Assembly: GCA_002007465.1 (NCBI GenBank)
Contig: LNAC01000378.1
Coordinates: 1,367,230-1,431,229 of the forward strand
Direction: 5' to 3'
Source: Ailurus styani
Taxonomy: Eukaryota > Chordata > Mammalia > Carnivora > Ailuridae
DNA: 64,000 nucleotides
The notes beneath the pieces are model-generated. The model was given only the letters and a program-made list of their open reading frames with translations. It ran no database searches and was not told where the DNA came from. Positions 1 through 11,267 of this stretch are shown piece after piece; within the stretch, counting starts at the first letter, position 1; each line of letters opens with the position of its first letter. Position numbers and translations under genes: made by a program.

Positions 1-404
1 TGGAAGTATCTCCCTCCCCCCCTGCCCCCCCCCCGCCTCCAAGAAAGATAGAACTGAACTGTCGATGTTGTTTTTTTTAATCAAATGGAACAACGTTTTG
101 GCAGCATTCTTTTTTTCTCATATTCATATTTATGCAAGGAGAGCACACCTGGCTCTTGCAGTGGTCTAATCAAGCTTCTGTGAGTCACCGTGAGCCCTCC
201 GTTTGCTCCTCTTGTGTAAGTGGTTTGCGCTGGACACTGTTAGGGCGTCTCGCCTGTTCTATCATTCTGTTACACTTTCTAAAACAAAAGGTGCTTCCCT
301 TCGTAGTCTCACCTCGAGTGCTGTTCCTCCCTGTTCCACGGGGTAAATAATTTTGGCTGCTCCCAAACTCCAGCTGTCCCCTTTCTAACAATAGCAGCCT
401 ACCA
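1..404. other. BRS3 intron 2, unique sequence
   Basis: Presumed BRS3 intron 2, because exon 2 ends at 663 and exon 3 is not found. It starts with a C-rich run (about 14-35). No recognisable repeat or exon. Confidence 0.5.
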
Positions 405-565
405 TGCATTGAATGCTCACCGTGCACCGGGAACTATGTCTAGCGTTTCACAGACAAGGAAACAGGCTCAGAGAGGTTAAGTAAGTTGCCCAAGACTGCC
501 CAGCTAATATGTGGTAGAGTCAGAGTGAAATCCTGAGTCTGACACACTCCCGAGCCTGTGACCTG
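405..565 (-). repeat. MIR fragment
   Basis: The stretch AGGAAACAGGCTCAGAGAGG and the following GTTAAGTAAGTTGCCCAAG are the reverse complement of the MIR core. It lies in the presumed BRS3 intron 2. Confidence 0.8.
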
Positions 566-662
566 AACAACAATACTGTCCTGCTATTGCATTTATTGAT
601 CACAGGGGCACAAGCAGGGATTTCATTCCTCCATTCATGCATGAGTCCTGATTAATACCTAC

Positions 663-1014
663 CTGCTTGCGGGCATGGCCTTGTTCCTCGGTAGGGATGT
701 TCAGGGTGCTTTTGTAAAGGGTCCTAGCAATCAGAGAATAATAGACAGAGATAATCGAGAGTGGGATAATATAGAACACCAAGAAGGACAGCAGAGAATG
801 TATCTCTCGCATGAGCTTCTCAGAAACAGGATAAGAGGTACACACTTCGAGAGTCACATTTTTGTTGGGATCTTGAAGAGTATATACATTGGAAAATATA
901 GCCTCTGGCAGAGCAATTATCATAGACACAATCCAGACGCATCCAGCTTTAACACAGGTCTTCAGGATGGCATTGGAGGGCTGCCGCTCGAGTGGCTTCA
1001 CAACTGCCTTGTAT
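663..1014 (-). CDS. BRS3: BRS3 exon 2 (TM4 to intracellular loop 3)
   Basis: Second coding exon of bombesin receptor subtype 3, an orphan class A receptor of the plasma membrane related to GRPR and NMBR, which couples to Gq and is linked to energy balance (known for the family). The acceptor TTTCTAG precedes ATACAAGG, and the exon ends CGCAAGCAG before GTAGGT. Its 352 nt complete the split Arg codon of exon 1 and end in phase 0, giving residues 146-262. Visible: the Tyr that completes the DRY motif, TM4 (about 166-184), extracellular loop 2 with Cys203 (partner of Cys120) and a glycosylation site at Asn197, TM5 (about 217-237), and the start of loop 3 ending HARKQ. It is fully open with no disruption. 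The third exon (loop 3, TM6-7, tail) should start IESRKR and is not present between 1 and 662, so the gene is cut by the window edge. Confidence 0.97.
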
Positions 1015-2638
1015 CTAGAAACACATAACCATAGGCAAAGGTCAAAATAAATATCAAAACTATAGAATCTCCAAGTTAGAAGTGACCTTAGGCGTCCTCC
1101 AGTTCTGCCTCCTATCCACATGTATATAGCCAAGTCAACATTAACCGACTGGCATCAGTTATCATTCCAAACACATAATATTTCCCAATATTTGATATTT
1201 ATGCTAACCATTCTTTTCTCTGATTCACTAATAGGAAATAGTTCAGATTTGCCATTTTAGAATTTTGCGTGTAGATCCTCTATTTAGGATGAATAAATTG
1301 TTTTCAGCATGATTTTTTTGTGTGTGATTAGGAGGAATTCATTACCTGCGTATTACCTTACATGTTCTAAAAAACTTCCTTTTGGCATAAGTGACTGATT
1401 TTAAACCCAATTCTCCTACCTTCGTGAGTGAGGAGTCATCAACCTTCCTAGAAAAGATTTCCCTGAGTTTGTGCAGTGAAGAGGGTTAATTCCTCCCCTG
1501 TTCATAAGTGCTACTTTGTTGCCCAAGCTGCTTTGTAGGTAGATAAAGAGCCAGGCAAGGGTGAAACCACACACCTTACCCCCGTGCAAAGGTGCCTCCT
1601 TATTCTGACAAATTCACCTTAAAATCTACAGCCTTTGAGTAAATCTGCCCTCAAATAGATTATAAAACCAGCCACAGCAAAAATCCATAAAAGACACAGG
1701 GGAAGATTTTCCTCCTTTCCAATTCCAGAATTTGAAGAAGCTATTGCTTCTGGTACTGCCAGGCATTGATTACTTACAGGCTTCTCGCAGGCTTTTTAAA
1801 GCATCACTTTTAACATTTGGAGCCTCAGTTCCTCCCCCCCCCCCACTTTCACAGTTATTCTACAATAGGAATACAGAAAAACACGGTACTTAAAGACTGA
1901 AAATATCTAACAGAGCCTGAATACACAGACTGCCAGAGGTTCTCACACGCTCTATCCATACAGCTCTAAAGTCAACCAGATTAATTCATTTCTCCGGGAA
2001 CAAGACTGTCATTGAATGCCTATAGAGACAACAAATACAATTAAGTGGTGACATTACACCGAGTTACCAGGCAGCCGAAATCCTCACCGTTTTCCTGCCA
2101 TTGATTAATTTGATGAATTTCAAATAAATTAAATGCATGCATCTTTTTTCCATTCTTCCGGTAGACAGTTATGTATATGTGGTCAATTTCACACCTATGC
2201 CGATGTTCTAATGTTAACAATATTGCACCACTAGGCTGCACTAATGTATAAAGCATGAATTGTTTTTCTTTTACACCTGGAACGATTTGCCTTACTTACT
2301 TAATAAATAAACGGGGAGAGGGGAGAACACCGTTCAGTATTCTTTTAAGCAAACAATTACACTTCAAAAAGAATACATTATTCCTAAAGCATACAATTTC
2401 TGCCTTTCCTCCGATGCTAACACAGGAATCTTAACATTCTTACACCAACTTTTATTTCCAATACCAACCTCCCTCCGGTTTTCTAATCTTACATCCAGGT
2501 TACAGACTGTGAGAAAAGCAGAACAGGAGCCCGTGAATGCTAAGTGCAAGCTTTCCTTTCTTTCTTTCTCTTCTTTTCTTTTTTCTCTTTTTGCCTAATT
2601 TCACAGCCTGGCAAGTAAAACTGAGAAAAGAAACCCAC
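1015..2638 (-). other. BRS3: BRS3 intron 1
   Basis: Intron of about 1.6 kb between two well-supported exons, with donor GTGGG at 2634-2638 and acceptor CTAG at 1015-1018. It interrupts the gene inside the Arg codon of the DRY motif (phase 2), the conserved intron position of the bombesin-receptor family. A C run lies at 1833-1844 and a pyrimidine tract near 2545-2590 close to the donor. I recognise no transposable element here. Confidence 0.85.
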
Positions 2639-3072
2639 CTGTCAGCGCTGAGAATTGTTAACGTGAACACCGATACACCAACAGAAGTGAGCCGGATAAA
2701 AGAAAGCACCTTACAGCCAATTCTCCCGAACAGCCATCCTTCTGCAAGGTAGTGGGTTGCATCCACGGGCACACAAGTTAGCAGAAGTAGCAGATCTCCA
2801 AAAGCCAGGCTGGTGATGAAAATATTTGGAACGGTTTGCATGGATTTGATCTTGAAAAAGACTTTGATGAGAATAGCATTTCCAAGGATGCCCACTGAAA
2901 TGATCGCAGCATAAGTGATGTAGATGGCACACAAAGCTTCTATTCCTGGAGAGTTGTCTCCGGTCCGTCCTTTATTTGTGGAATCATTGGGAACGGGAGA
3001 GCTTGATGATTCCGTGTCATTTGTGATTGGAATTAAAGTCTCATTAGGTGGCTGAGGCTGTCTTTGAGACAT
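2639..3072 (-). CDS. BRS3: BRS3 exon 1 (N-terminus to TM3)
   Basis: First coding exon of bombesin receptor subtype 3. The start ATG at 3072 gives [13 protein letters not shown], the expected mammalian N-terminus. Residues 1-46 form the extracellular tail with N-X-S/T sites at Asn10, Asn18 and Asn29. TM1 spans about 47-69 with the GN pair (Asn65), TM2 about 83-103 with Asp93 in FGDLL, and TM3 about 117-141 with conserved Cys120. The exon ends LSADR at a GTGGGT donor, where the Arg codon of DRY is split. Length 434 nt; with exon 2 it makes 786 nt, exactly 262 codons. An open frame reading on past 2639 is intron. No frameshift or lost key residue is visible, so the gene looks functional. BRS3 and ADGRG4 face the same way, as in human Xq26.3. 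Confidence 0.97.
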
Positions 3073-4246
3073 TTCTTCTGCAGACTCTGCCTTTAATATT
3101 TCTTCTGCTCAGTTTAAATGTAGTTGATTGTCACGTCTAGTGCCTACGTCTAGTAGCGAGATGGTGGAACAGAGCAGAATGGCAAGCAAATTCAAGACAC
3201 CCAGATACTCCTTTCCGTCAGTTGTTCTGTGTATCCCAGCATGCTTGGCTAAAAGCTTGCTGATCTGGCATGGGAGGGTGGGAGCTGAAGGAGTTTTATT
3301 GGCGTTTCCATGACAGAGGGAGGGGGGTTTGGGAAATGCTCTGCAGTTGCTTGTTCTTCCCTGTTGGGGAATCGTATGAATAACTAGGCATTATCAAATA
3401 ACCCTTACTGTTTATTAGAATCACCTTGTCTTCTTGTCTGCCCATGAAAATCTGTGTAGGTCTTGTCCATTTTTTCCCCGAACTCATTCATGTCTCTGCC
3501 ATCAGAAGATGGTCTAATGCATTTTCTTTTACCTGATAAATAAGTATGTGTGTCCCCTGAAGCACAAACTTGAAGCCACTCCTCTAGATTTAATATCGGA
3601 GAGGCGCTGAAGCAACAAATCATTCACACTTTGTCAGGGCTGTTGTCACTCCCGAGGAGGAATAATTCAGGTGACCCTAGGCTTATCACCTAGCTCTGAC
3701 ACGGTAATTCCCCACTCCGTGCTGTGCTCGTTCCCCGGAGCCATGCTGCAAAATTAGCAAAGCAACCCCGAAGGGAGGAAAAATCCAGGCAAAACACCAG
3801 TTGCCGTGTCTCTAAATGTCCCAATCAAGCAGTTTTCACCGTTTGGCTGTCTGTCTTAATGCCATATACATTTTGAAATGCTGTTTCGGGTTTCTCTCCT
3901 CAGCAGTGGCTAACATGAACCTGCTTTGTTCCAAAACAAAATAATACAGGACCCTGCCCAGAGGTCCCCACACAAAAGCACTTGGAAGAATGAAAGTCAT
4001 GCTTTTCAATGGAAGGTTTACTCCGGAGCTGATGGCACGTAGATGATGTGTACAGCAAGCGGAGGAAGGAGAAAAGTAAGGAAATCACCTTAGTAGAGGC
4101 AAGAAAAGCCCCTTGTGGTAGAGAATGTAAGTATGTGGTTTCTGTGCATTTAATAATATAACCTGCTAAGAAATACTCCCTGAAATGATCAAATTCGAAG
4201 GGTGATCTCTCAGCCAGGAGAAACTCTGTGTAGTGAGGTTTTTCAT
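3073..4246. other. BRS3 upstream region
   Basis: About 1.2 kb upstream of the BRS3 start codon, which should hold the 5' UTR and promoter. It is not GC-rich and I see no CpG island or convincing TATA box. Unique sequence; no repeat recognised. Confidence 0.4.
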
Positions 4247-4263
4247 AAATATGTCCATATCAG

Positions 4264-4456
4264 GGGCGCCTGGGTGGCTCAGTGGGTTAAGCCTCTGCCT
4301 TCGGCTTGGGTCACGATCTCAGGGTCCTGGGATCGAGCCCCGCATCGGGCTCCCTGCTCGGCGGGGAGCCTGCTTCCACCTCTCCGTCTGCCTGCCTCTC
4401 TGCCTACTTGGGATCTCTCTTGCTCTGTCAAATAAATAAATAAAATCTTAAAAAAA
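4264..4456 (+). mobile_element. CAN-SINE, full length
   Basis: tRNA-Lys-derived head, CT-rich middle, AATAAATAAATAAAATCTT and an A tail. Flanked by a perfect 17-bp target-site duplication (4247-4263 and 4455-4471, AAATATGTCCATATCAG), so a fairly recent insertion. Confidence 0.95.
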
Positions 4457-4471
4457 ATATGTCCATATCAG

Positions 4472-5141
4472 AGTTAGTCTGGGAAGTGAAATGAAAAGCA
4501 GCAAAGTAGTTGGCTAGCCAGTGAACAAGAGGAGCAAGGAAGGATTTCTACCTGACAGGGTTATGTGCAATCAGTGCTACAGGGAAAGGGAATGGGATGA
4601 AATTAATCAATTATTTGGTTAATTTGAGCCCCCCCATCCGCACCCATCCCCCCACGCTTTGTGAAACTACACCCCCCCGCCCCCCTTGAATTACTACTCA
4701 GCCAAATAACTGTTCTTGATGGCAACGGGGAGGGGCAGGTGTTTGGATGAATGCAACTCCCTTAGCTTCTAAGTACCCACACAAATAATTTCATGCACTG
4801 GGCTGGCTCTTTAAGATCACCTCTGCAAAAAAAACGGCTCTCTATACAGCTCCTGTCTTGTTCTCACAAGCCAATGATAAAATCTCTCTGGGATTCCTGC
4901 GTGTCATGTAGCAAAGAGCAAACAGTATCTTCCAATTCACACCTCGGCGGATGGCCACACAGCACTGTTTCGTAAGAAACAAACTCTTGCGTATGAGTTC
5001 CAAAATTATCTGAATTCCGAAGATCTCGGGCATGCTTTCATGAGGCTGTGGCCCCCAGCGTGCCTTTCTTCCTCCGGGCTCCTCCTGGGCAGGAGACAGC
5101 AGGGGTGTAGGACTGCTGCTGAAGCACCGGTATTCTTGGAA
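4472..5141. other. Unique intergenic sequence
   Basis: No gene or clear repeat. Contains C-rich patches at 4629-4684. Confidence 0.4.
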
Positions 5142-5173
5142 CTCTGGGATTCCAGAATTCCAGAATCCCAGAG
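5142..5173. repeat. Short inverted repeat
   Basis: Two perfect 11-bp arms (CTCTGGGATTC and GAATCCCAGAG) around a 10-base loop that contains an EcoRI-like GAATTC. Function unknown; possibly chance. Confidence 0.7.
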
Positions 5174-5340
5174 ATGGAAGTGAACTTAGAGATGCTGAAA
5201 GCAAATCCTCTATGTTTCNGGGGGGGGGGGGGGCGGGAGAAGTATCTCAGGCAAGGTCACATAAGTTACTCAGTAGCAGAGCTGAGATGAAACAGGTTCT
5301 CTTTGAATTCTGAAAGTTCAAAGTCAGTGACAAGAGCAGA
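5174..5340 (-). repeat. MIR-like fragment with N and G run
   Basis: GCAAGGTCACATAAGTTACT and the following cagagctgag match the reverse MIR core. It is interrupted by a single N (5219) and a run of 14 G (5220-5233), probably an assembly flaw. Confidence 0.6.
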
Positions 5341-5933
5341 CAACACTCAGTTCCTGACAGTAAGCCATAACTTAGGTTTTCTGCGTGTTCTATTAACCAA
5401 AGAACAAGGGGGTTCCAAGCTAACAAGCAAAGGATGACAGATATAGATAATTTCAATGCATTTGCCTCTCTCTTTCTACTTATTTTACCCTATAACTCAC
5501 CCATGATACATAATGTCTAGTTATTTGTTCCTAGTTAAAGTTGCAGGTCACTTAGCCTAGACAGAAAGATGACATCCTTTGTTGTTCATGCTTAACACAT
5601 AATTGGTCAGTATTATCACCCCAGTTTTTCAAAACCAGCTACTCCTTAGAGATTAAGCAAGCGTAATATGATCCTTATGTAGTCTTTTAACTCCAAGTGC
5701 TTGGTATTGAACAAATAAACTACCAGTTTTCTGAGGTCGGGTTTCCTGGTTCGGTCCCATGCAGTGAGTGCCACTAAAATCTTTTTTTAAGATTTTAAGG
5801 GAGTTGGGGGCCTACGGGGGCTGCCGAGCACCTCTCTGCCTCTGAGGCTGAGGCAGACAGAGGGATTAGAAAGCAGTTGCTGGAGAGAAGCTGCAGATTT
5901 GGCGCCAACGTTCTTAGCCCTCAGTGAAGCAGA
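5341..5933. other. Unique intergenic sequence
   Basis: No gene recognised. A short AT-rich stretch near 5780 may be a SINE remnant. Confidence 0.35.
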
Positions 5934-6089
5934 ACAGTGGTTCCCAAAGTTTGGCTTGTGTCCGAATCACCAGGAAGGCTTATCAGAGCAGACCGTTGGA
6001 TCTCACCTCCAGAGATTCTGATTTGGGTAGGTCTGGGGTGGGGCCCCAACATTTGCATTGTTGCTGTTGTTGTTGTGTGGGTTTTTTTC

Positions 6090-6213
6090 TATTTTATTTT
6101 GATTTTTTTAAAGATTTTATTTTGAAGTCATCTCTACACCCAACATGGGTCTCGAACTCACAACCCCGAGATCAAGAGTCACATGCTCTACCACTGAGTT
6201 AGTCAGGGGCCCC
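6090..6213 (-). mobile_element. CAN-SINE, short variant
   Basis: Reverse-oriented: T-rich start, AAAGATTTTATTTTGAAGTC, then the tRNA-like part ending GGGGCCCC. It lacks the usual CT-rich block. First of two adjacent copies inside MER5A. Confidence 0.75.
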
Positions 6214-6322
6214 TAAATCTTTTTTTTTTTTTAAATAAGCTCTACCCCCAATGAGGGGCTCAAACTCACGAACCCAAGATCAAGAGTTGCATGCTGGACT
6301 GACTGAGCCAGACAGGTGCCCC
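6214..6322 (-). mobile_element. CAN-SINE, short variant
   Basis: Second reverse copy (AAATAAGCTCTACCCC ... CCAGACAGGTGCCCC), directly abutting the first, probably inserted at its tail. Confidence 0.75.
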
Positions 6323-6400
6323 AAACATTTGCTTTTCTAGCAAGTTCCCAGGGGATACTGACAGTGTTGGTCAGGGACTACACTCTGAGAACCACTGATC

Positions 6401-7192
6401 CAGGACAAGAATAATCCAGCTGTTCAAGAGAAGCATGGCTTTTCCTGATATCGAGATCAAAGAGATATTTCTGTGGGTCTTCATGAAAGGCAAGGAAATT
6501 CTGGGATGTGATGAATACTTCAAACATCCTGCCTATATCTCTCAGTCCCTGGTAAGCCCTATTTCCAAGTAACCCAAGGGACTTGGGGTGATCTTTCCAA
6601 CGGGAGAAAGATGAAGTGATTAAGCTTTTTGCCTACTACTCAAGCATAGTTTGTATATTTGAAAACTGGCGAATGAATGAAAAGCCAGAATCCTCACTCT
6701 GTAAGTCTCTAATTATAGAGGTTCCTTTTCAAAAAATAGTCTTACATGCTAGAAAACAGGATGGATTTCTTTGTTATTAAGTAACTGGGCTAGATCAATT
6801 GTGAGACAACACAGTTCGACTTGTGGGCATATTTAGATCTATGTAATAGTGATTCCTGTTGTCACAGTTCTCTGTTCTCCCTCATCATTTCTTTCTTCAA
6901 AACTTTACCGGAATAGTTTCATTATTTCCAGGGGAAACTGCTATTCAGAACGACCTCTGCAGAGACCAGGGAGAATAAAAAACCAACTAGGCAAAGAGCA
7001 GAAATGCCAATCGACTCTTTTAAGCACAATTTTTTGGTGAAAGCCATTTCCTGTCATGATTAAACTTAATGTCTCCCTAAAAGTGCATGTCCTGATCAGT
7101 CTGCCTGTCCACATACATGTGCCCAATAGTGTGTGGTATGGTCTGTGTGGAGTTCCACAATTACACGAGATTGAGGTGGTTTTGCATCAGAT
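6401..7192. other. Unique intergenic sequence
   Basis: No gene and no clear repeat recognised. Confidence 0.35.
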
Positions 7193-7207
7193 AAACTGTT
7201 TGGACTT

Positions 7208-7416
7208 GGGCGCCTGGGTGGCTCAGTGGGTTAAAGCCTCTGCTTTCGGCTCAGGTCATGATCTTAGCGTCCTGGGATCGAGGCCCGCATCGGGCTCTCT
7301 GCTCAGCAGGGAGCCTGCTTCCTCATCTCCCTGTCTCTCTGCCTGCCTCTCTGCCTACTTGTAATTTCTCTCTGTGTGTGTCAAATAAAAAAAAAATCTT
7401 TAAAAAAAAACCAACA
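7208..7416 (+). mobile_element. CAN-SINE, full length
   Basis: Head GGGCGCCTGGGTGGCTCAG, the TTAAAGCCTCTGCTTTCGGC subtype, CT-rich middle, A tail. Target duplication AAACTGTTTGGACTT at 7193-7207 and 7417-7431. Confidence 0.95.
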
Positions 7417-7639
7417 AAACTGTTTGGACTTCCTGAATATTGAGGTAGCAATTATGAAGTAAACGACGTTATCTCTTCATGCATTTCTACCTCTCTTCTC
7501 AGTCATTCCCCTTTCCCTAAAATTCTCTTGCATCGCCCTAACCATGCGTCCCATCCCCACAGAGCTTAGTTTCAGCCTCCTACAGATTAATCCCTGCCAT
7601 GATGCTTCAGATCAATGGAGAGCATACATTTATCCTGTG

Positions 7640-8362
7640 GCCCCACAGTGCCGCTCCTATGTATCTACCCAAGATAAATAAATGTTGCATTTGTACACAA
7701 ACATGCGTGGAAACATTATTCACAAAAACGAACTGGAAACAATCTAAATGTCCATCACTTAGCAGTTGGTAAACAAAATGGGGCTTCTCCCCACAGTGGA
7801 ATACTACTCAGCAAGAAAAAAAGAACAAACTACTTTTTAAAATGTAGTTCGTTTGTTGTCAATTTTACTTTTTTTAATGAGACATAAATATTAGCATTTT
7901 GTGTCTAGTTAGTTAGCACTAGGAATCCCTTTAATGGTCTGTAATTCATAGTGGGAATTGTTCTAAAGAAGAATGACGACTTGCAAAATTAGAAATTGCA
8001 GATTATCAGAGACACAAATGATTAAATGCATTTTCGTTGTTCCCCTCTCAGCTTCACTGTACAGTTGGGGTTGCTTGAGGAAGGTAGCTTTACTACATAT
8101 TAACACTGGACTTTTCTGAGTTCAGACTGGTCACTAATCTCAAGTGAGAACAAGCTCTTGATACAGGTCACAACATGAATGAGGCTCCAATGTGTACAAT
8201 GAAAGACACCACATCCGCCGTGTGATTCCTTGATATGAAATTTCTAGAAAAGGCCCAACACTAGTCATGGAGGGCATGTCAGTGATCGCTGGGTTTGGAG
8301 GTTGGAGTCAATGAGATTGCTAAGGAGCACAAGGGAAAATTTGGTGGTAATGGAAGTGTTCT
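7640..8362 (+). mobile_element. Old L1, 3' portion (left piece)
   Basis: Matches L1 ORF2 3' end and tail: ATTATTCACAAAAACGAACTGG, AATCTAAATGTCCATCACTT, GGAATACTACTCAGC. The middle (about 7850-8150) is less clear. Many stops, no coding capacity. The element resumes after two SINEs. Confidence 0.7.
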
Positions 8363-8578
8363 ATTTTTTTTTTGAGCTTTTTTAAAAAAAGATTTTATTT
8401 ATTTATTTGTCAGAGAGAGAGAGAGTGAGAGAGAGCGAGAGCACAAGCAGGCAGAGGCAGAGGGAGAAGCAGGCTCCCCGCTGAGCAGGGAGCCCGACGC
8501 GGGGCTTGATCCCAGGACCCTGGGATCATGACCTGAGCTGAAGACAGCCGCTTAACGACTGAGCCTCCGAGGTGCCCC
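8363..8578 (-). mobile_element. CAN-SINE
   Basis: Reverse copy from the poly-T/AAAGATTTTATTTATTTA end through a GA-rich part to GAGGTGCCCC. Inserted in the old L1 tail. Confidence 0.9.
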
Positions 8579-8606
8579 TAAAATCTATTTTTTAAGAAAA
8601 GAATGA

Positions 8607-8700
8607 GGGGTGCCTGGGTGGCTCAGTCGTTAAGCGGCTGCCTTCAGCTCAGGTCATGATCCCAGGGTCCTGGGATCGACCCCCACATTGGGCTCCCTGT
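8607..8700 (+). mobile_element. CAN-SINE, truncated at 3' end
   Basis: Only the tRNA-like head through GGGCTCCCTG remains; the CT-rich part and tail are missing and L1-like sequence follows at once. It faces the SINE just before it. Confidence 0.85.
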
Positions 8701-8702
8701 TT

Positions 8703-8830
8703 CCTAAAATGATGTGGTGATGATAGTTGCGTGACTGTTTAAATCTAGTAAACTCCAACTGTACACTTAAAATGGATGGACTCGTGGTAGGTAAATTGTA
8801 CCTCACCTCGAGAAACCTGAAAAATGAGCG
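8703..8830 (+). mobile_element. Old L1, 3' tail (right piece)
   Basis: AACTGTACACTTAAAATGG and GGTAAATTGTACCTCA are typical of mammalian L1 3' ends; continues the piece ending near 8362. Confidence 0.65.
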
Positions 8831-9514
8831 AACGAACAGTGAGGCTAGATGCTATCGCGGGACAGAGCTGAGGGAGACGTTTCTCACCCCGGAGACGGTG
8901 GAGTGGGGGGGCATGCTGCCGGGGCTAGTGCTCGTGCTTCGGGGAGATAACACAGCGAACAAAACTCGGCGCTCGTCCTCAAGGAACTTAATGAGAGAGA
9001 GAACGTGAGGACAGAAATAACCAAGAAATCCAAATTTCTCTGGCTCTGACACACACTTGTTTACACAGGATCTTTAGCTTCTTGGGATGTCCTTTATTTA
9101 CCTCAAGCACTTCTGGCAGCCCCTGAGAAGGGGGGGTCTTACCTCTTGTTGGGGACTAAGGTTGTGCTAGAGTCAGCGGCCATTGGCTAATCCAAGTCTC
9201 TCACAGGGTCTGTGTTCTTGAGCACATATATGCCCATCCACACAGTCGCTGCTCTGCCGGGGGCCCCACACTCTGCCCTCCAGCCTCCACATCACTCTCC
9301 TGGGCCCTGTAGTCTTCCCCACTGTCCCACCACGGCAGTCCCTCTCCAGGGACCACCACTCGTATGCTGAGTGCTGCCGCCAGTGTGACAGAGTATATGG
9401 TAAGCCTGCTAAGGAAAACTAAGGTCTCCCTAATTCTTAAAAGTTCCCATTGCAAGAAAAACAATTTTTTTTTTGTAACGACGTGTGGTGACAAATGTTA
9501 ACTAGGCTTTTTTA
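8831..9514. other. Intergenic sequence
   Basis: Part (8840-9020) resembles degraded L2/MIR-type sequence but I cannot place it. No gene. Confidence 0.3.
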
Positions 9515-9760
9515 TTATTTTTTCAAAATACTTTCATTAATTTATTTTTGTTGACATCCAGGTGACACACAATGTTACATTAGTTTCAGGTGTAGCTGAT
9601 AATGATTGGACAAGTCCATACATCATGCTGTGCTCAGTGCAAGTGTAGTCGCCATTTGTCCCCATGCAAGACTGTTACAACACCATTGACTGTATACCCT
9701 GTGCCCTAACTTTCGTCCCTGTGACTTGGTCATTCCAACGGACTTACTGTGCTGTCATTT
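9515..9760 (-). mobile_element. L1 3'-region fragment
   Basis: Reverse-oriented L1 tail: CAATGTTACATTAGTTTCAG, then AATGATTGGACAAGTCC and CATCATGCTGTGCTCA, a common carnivore/mammal L1 3' UTR segment. Confidence 0.65.
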
Positions 9761-10794
9761 TACAATACACACAAATATTGAATCATTATTTTCAGCTGAA
9801 AATACTGTAATGCTTTATGTCAATGATACCACAATATAAAGCTTATCTTTCAGTATCCAAGTTATAAGGGCATGGAGGCTACCCCTGTACACACCCATTG
9901 CTTCCAGGAAGAATTTCAACAGTTCTCCTCCTTAAACAGACCCAAGAAGCTCTCGGGTTGCTTCCCCATAGGCCCAAATCCAGTCCTTTATTTGTTCAAT
10001 CCAGTCTGCCGAGTTACAGGCAACTTATTCTTGGCTCTTGAAATGAGCTTCACAGCTGGTAACATCAGTGTGGTCTGTCCCCACTTACAGATGAGGGAGC
10101 TGTTGCACCCAGGTAGCTGGTCCCAGAGTCAGCACTCCGAACCACTGCCCCCCATTAAACAGAGACAGCTCCCCTCAAGCCCTTAGCTCTGACTGGTTCC
10201 AGCATAGAATGCTGACTCCATCCATCCTCATTAAGATGGGTTTTCAAGGTGTCATCTCCGTTCTGTCAGACTTAGGGCAGAAGGGTCCTAAAGAAAGACT
10301 GCCCAGGCTCCTAAGGGTTCTAACTGTTCTGTGGTGTAGACACAGTTCTCTCCTTTGAGGATGACTACATGTCCTGAGCCAGACCTTCCTCTAGTGACCT
10401 GGACTCCAATAGTCAGTGTGACTCACCCATCCACATCCTCTTCCAATGGAAAGACTTCTCTCAGAGCACCCCTCTGGTCCTTCTCCGCAATTCGGCCTCA
10501 CTTGGGACTATCCCAGGCCAGTAGACATTGTTTATGCCTTTGGACCTCAGCGGGCTGTGTTAGGAAGAGGTGGTCAGGGTCTCCTTCCCTTTGCCACCAT
10601 GAGAATCCTTCCTGGATGTAAATAGGTGCCTGGATAGGACACAGACGTGCATCTAGGGAGGCTGGGCTGGGGCAGATTCAGATAAAAGCCATCATGTTGT
10701 ACCCCAGCTTACGGCTTCCTACTTCAGACACGGGTTTTGTGCCTGATCAGCTCTGTCGCACTTTGTGGTTTCCTCCCCTCAGGAGGATCTTTTA
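9761..10794. other. Unique intergenic sequence
   Basis: No gene recognised; short open frames (for example near 9872-10186) have no family resemblance. Confidence 0.35.
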
Positions 10795-10810
10795 ATTTTA
10801 ATTTTAATTT

Positions 10811-11011
10811 TTTAAAAAGATTTTATTTATTTATTTGAGAAAGAGAGGGAAGGAAAAGGAGAGAGGGAGAGCACGAGTGGGATGAGGATGAGAGGGAGAA
10901 GCAGACTCCCCACTGAACAGGGAGCCTGATGCAGGTCTCAATCCTGGGACTCTGGGTTCATGACCTGAACCAAAGGCAGATGCTTACAAGACTGAGCCAC
11001 CCAGGAGCCCC
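10811..11011 (-). mobile_element. CAN-SINE, diverged
   Basis: AAAAAGATTTTATTTATTTA, GA-rich middle, tRNA-like end CCACCCAGGAGCCCC. Confidence 0.9.
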
Positions 11012-11032
11012 AGGAGAGTTTTTTTTTTAATT

Positions 11033-11064
11033 TTTAATTCTTTTTTATATTTAAAGGTTTATTT

Positions 11065-11112
<48 letters not shown>

Positions 11113-11267
11113 ATGAGCTGGGGGCCAGAGGGAGAGAGAGGGAATCTCAAGCAGGCCCCCCACTGAACACAGAGCCCAGCACAGAGCTCGATCTCATGAC
11201 CCTGAGATCATGACCTGAGCCCAAATCAAAGAATCAGATGCTTAAGAGACTAAGCCACCCAGGCGCA
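11033..11267 (-). mobile_element. CAN-SINE with long GA tract
   Basis: Second minus-strand copy in tandem; its GA part is expanded to a dinucleotide run at about 11069-11111. Ends CCACCCAGGCGC. Confidence 0.85.

Larger units (their letters stand above)
5934..6400 (+). mobile_element. MER5A-like hAT fossil, split by two SINEs
   Basis: Left part 5934-6060 begins CAGTGGTTCCCAAAGTTTGG; right part 6323-6400 ends TCTGAGAACCACTG, its inverted terminus. This fits the non-autonomous hAT-Charlie element MER5A. Two minus-strand SINEs interrupt it, and the sequence AACATTTGC is repeated on both sides as a target duplication. Confidence 0.8.
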
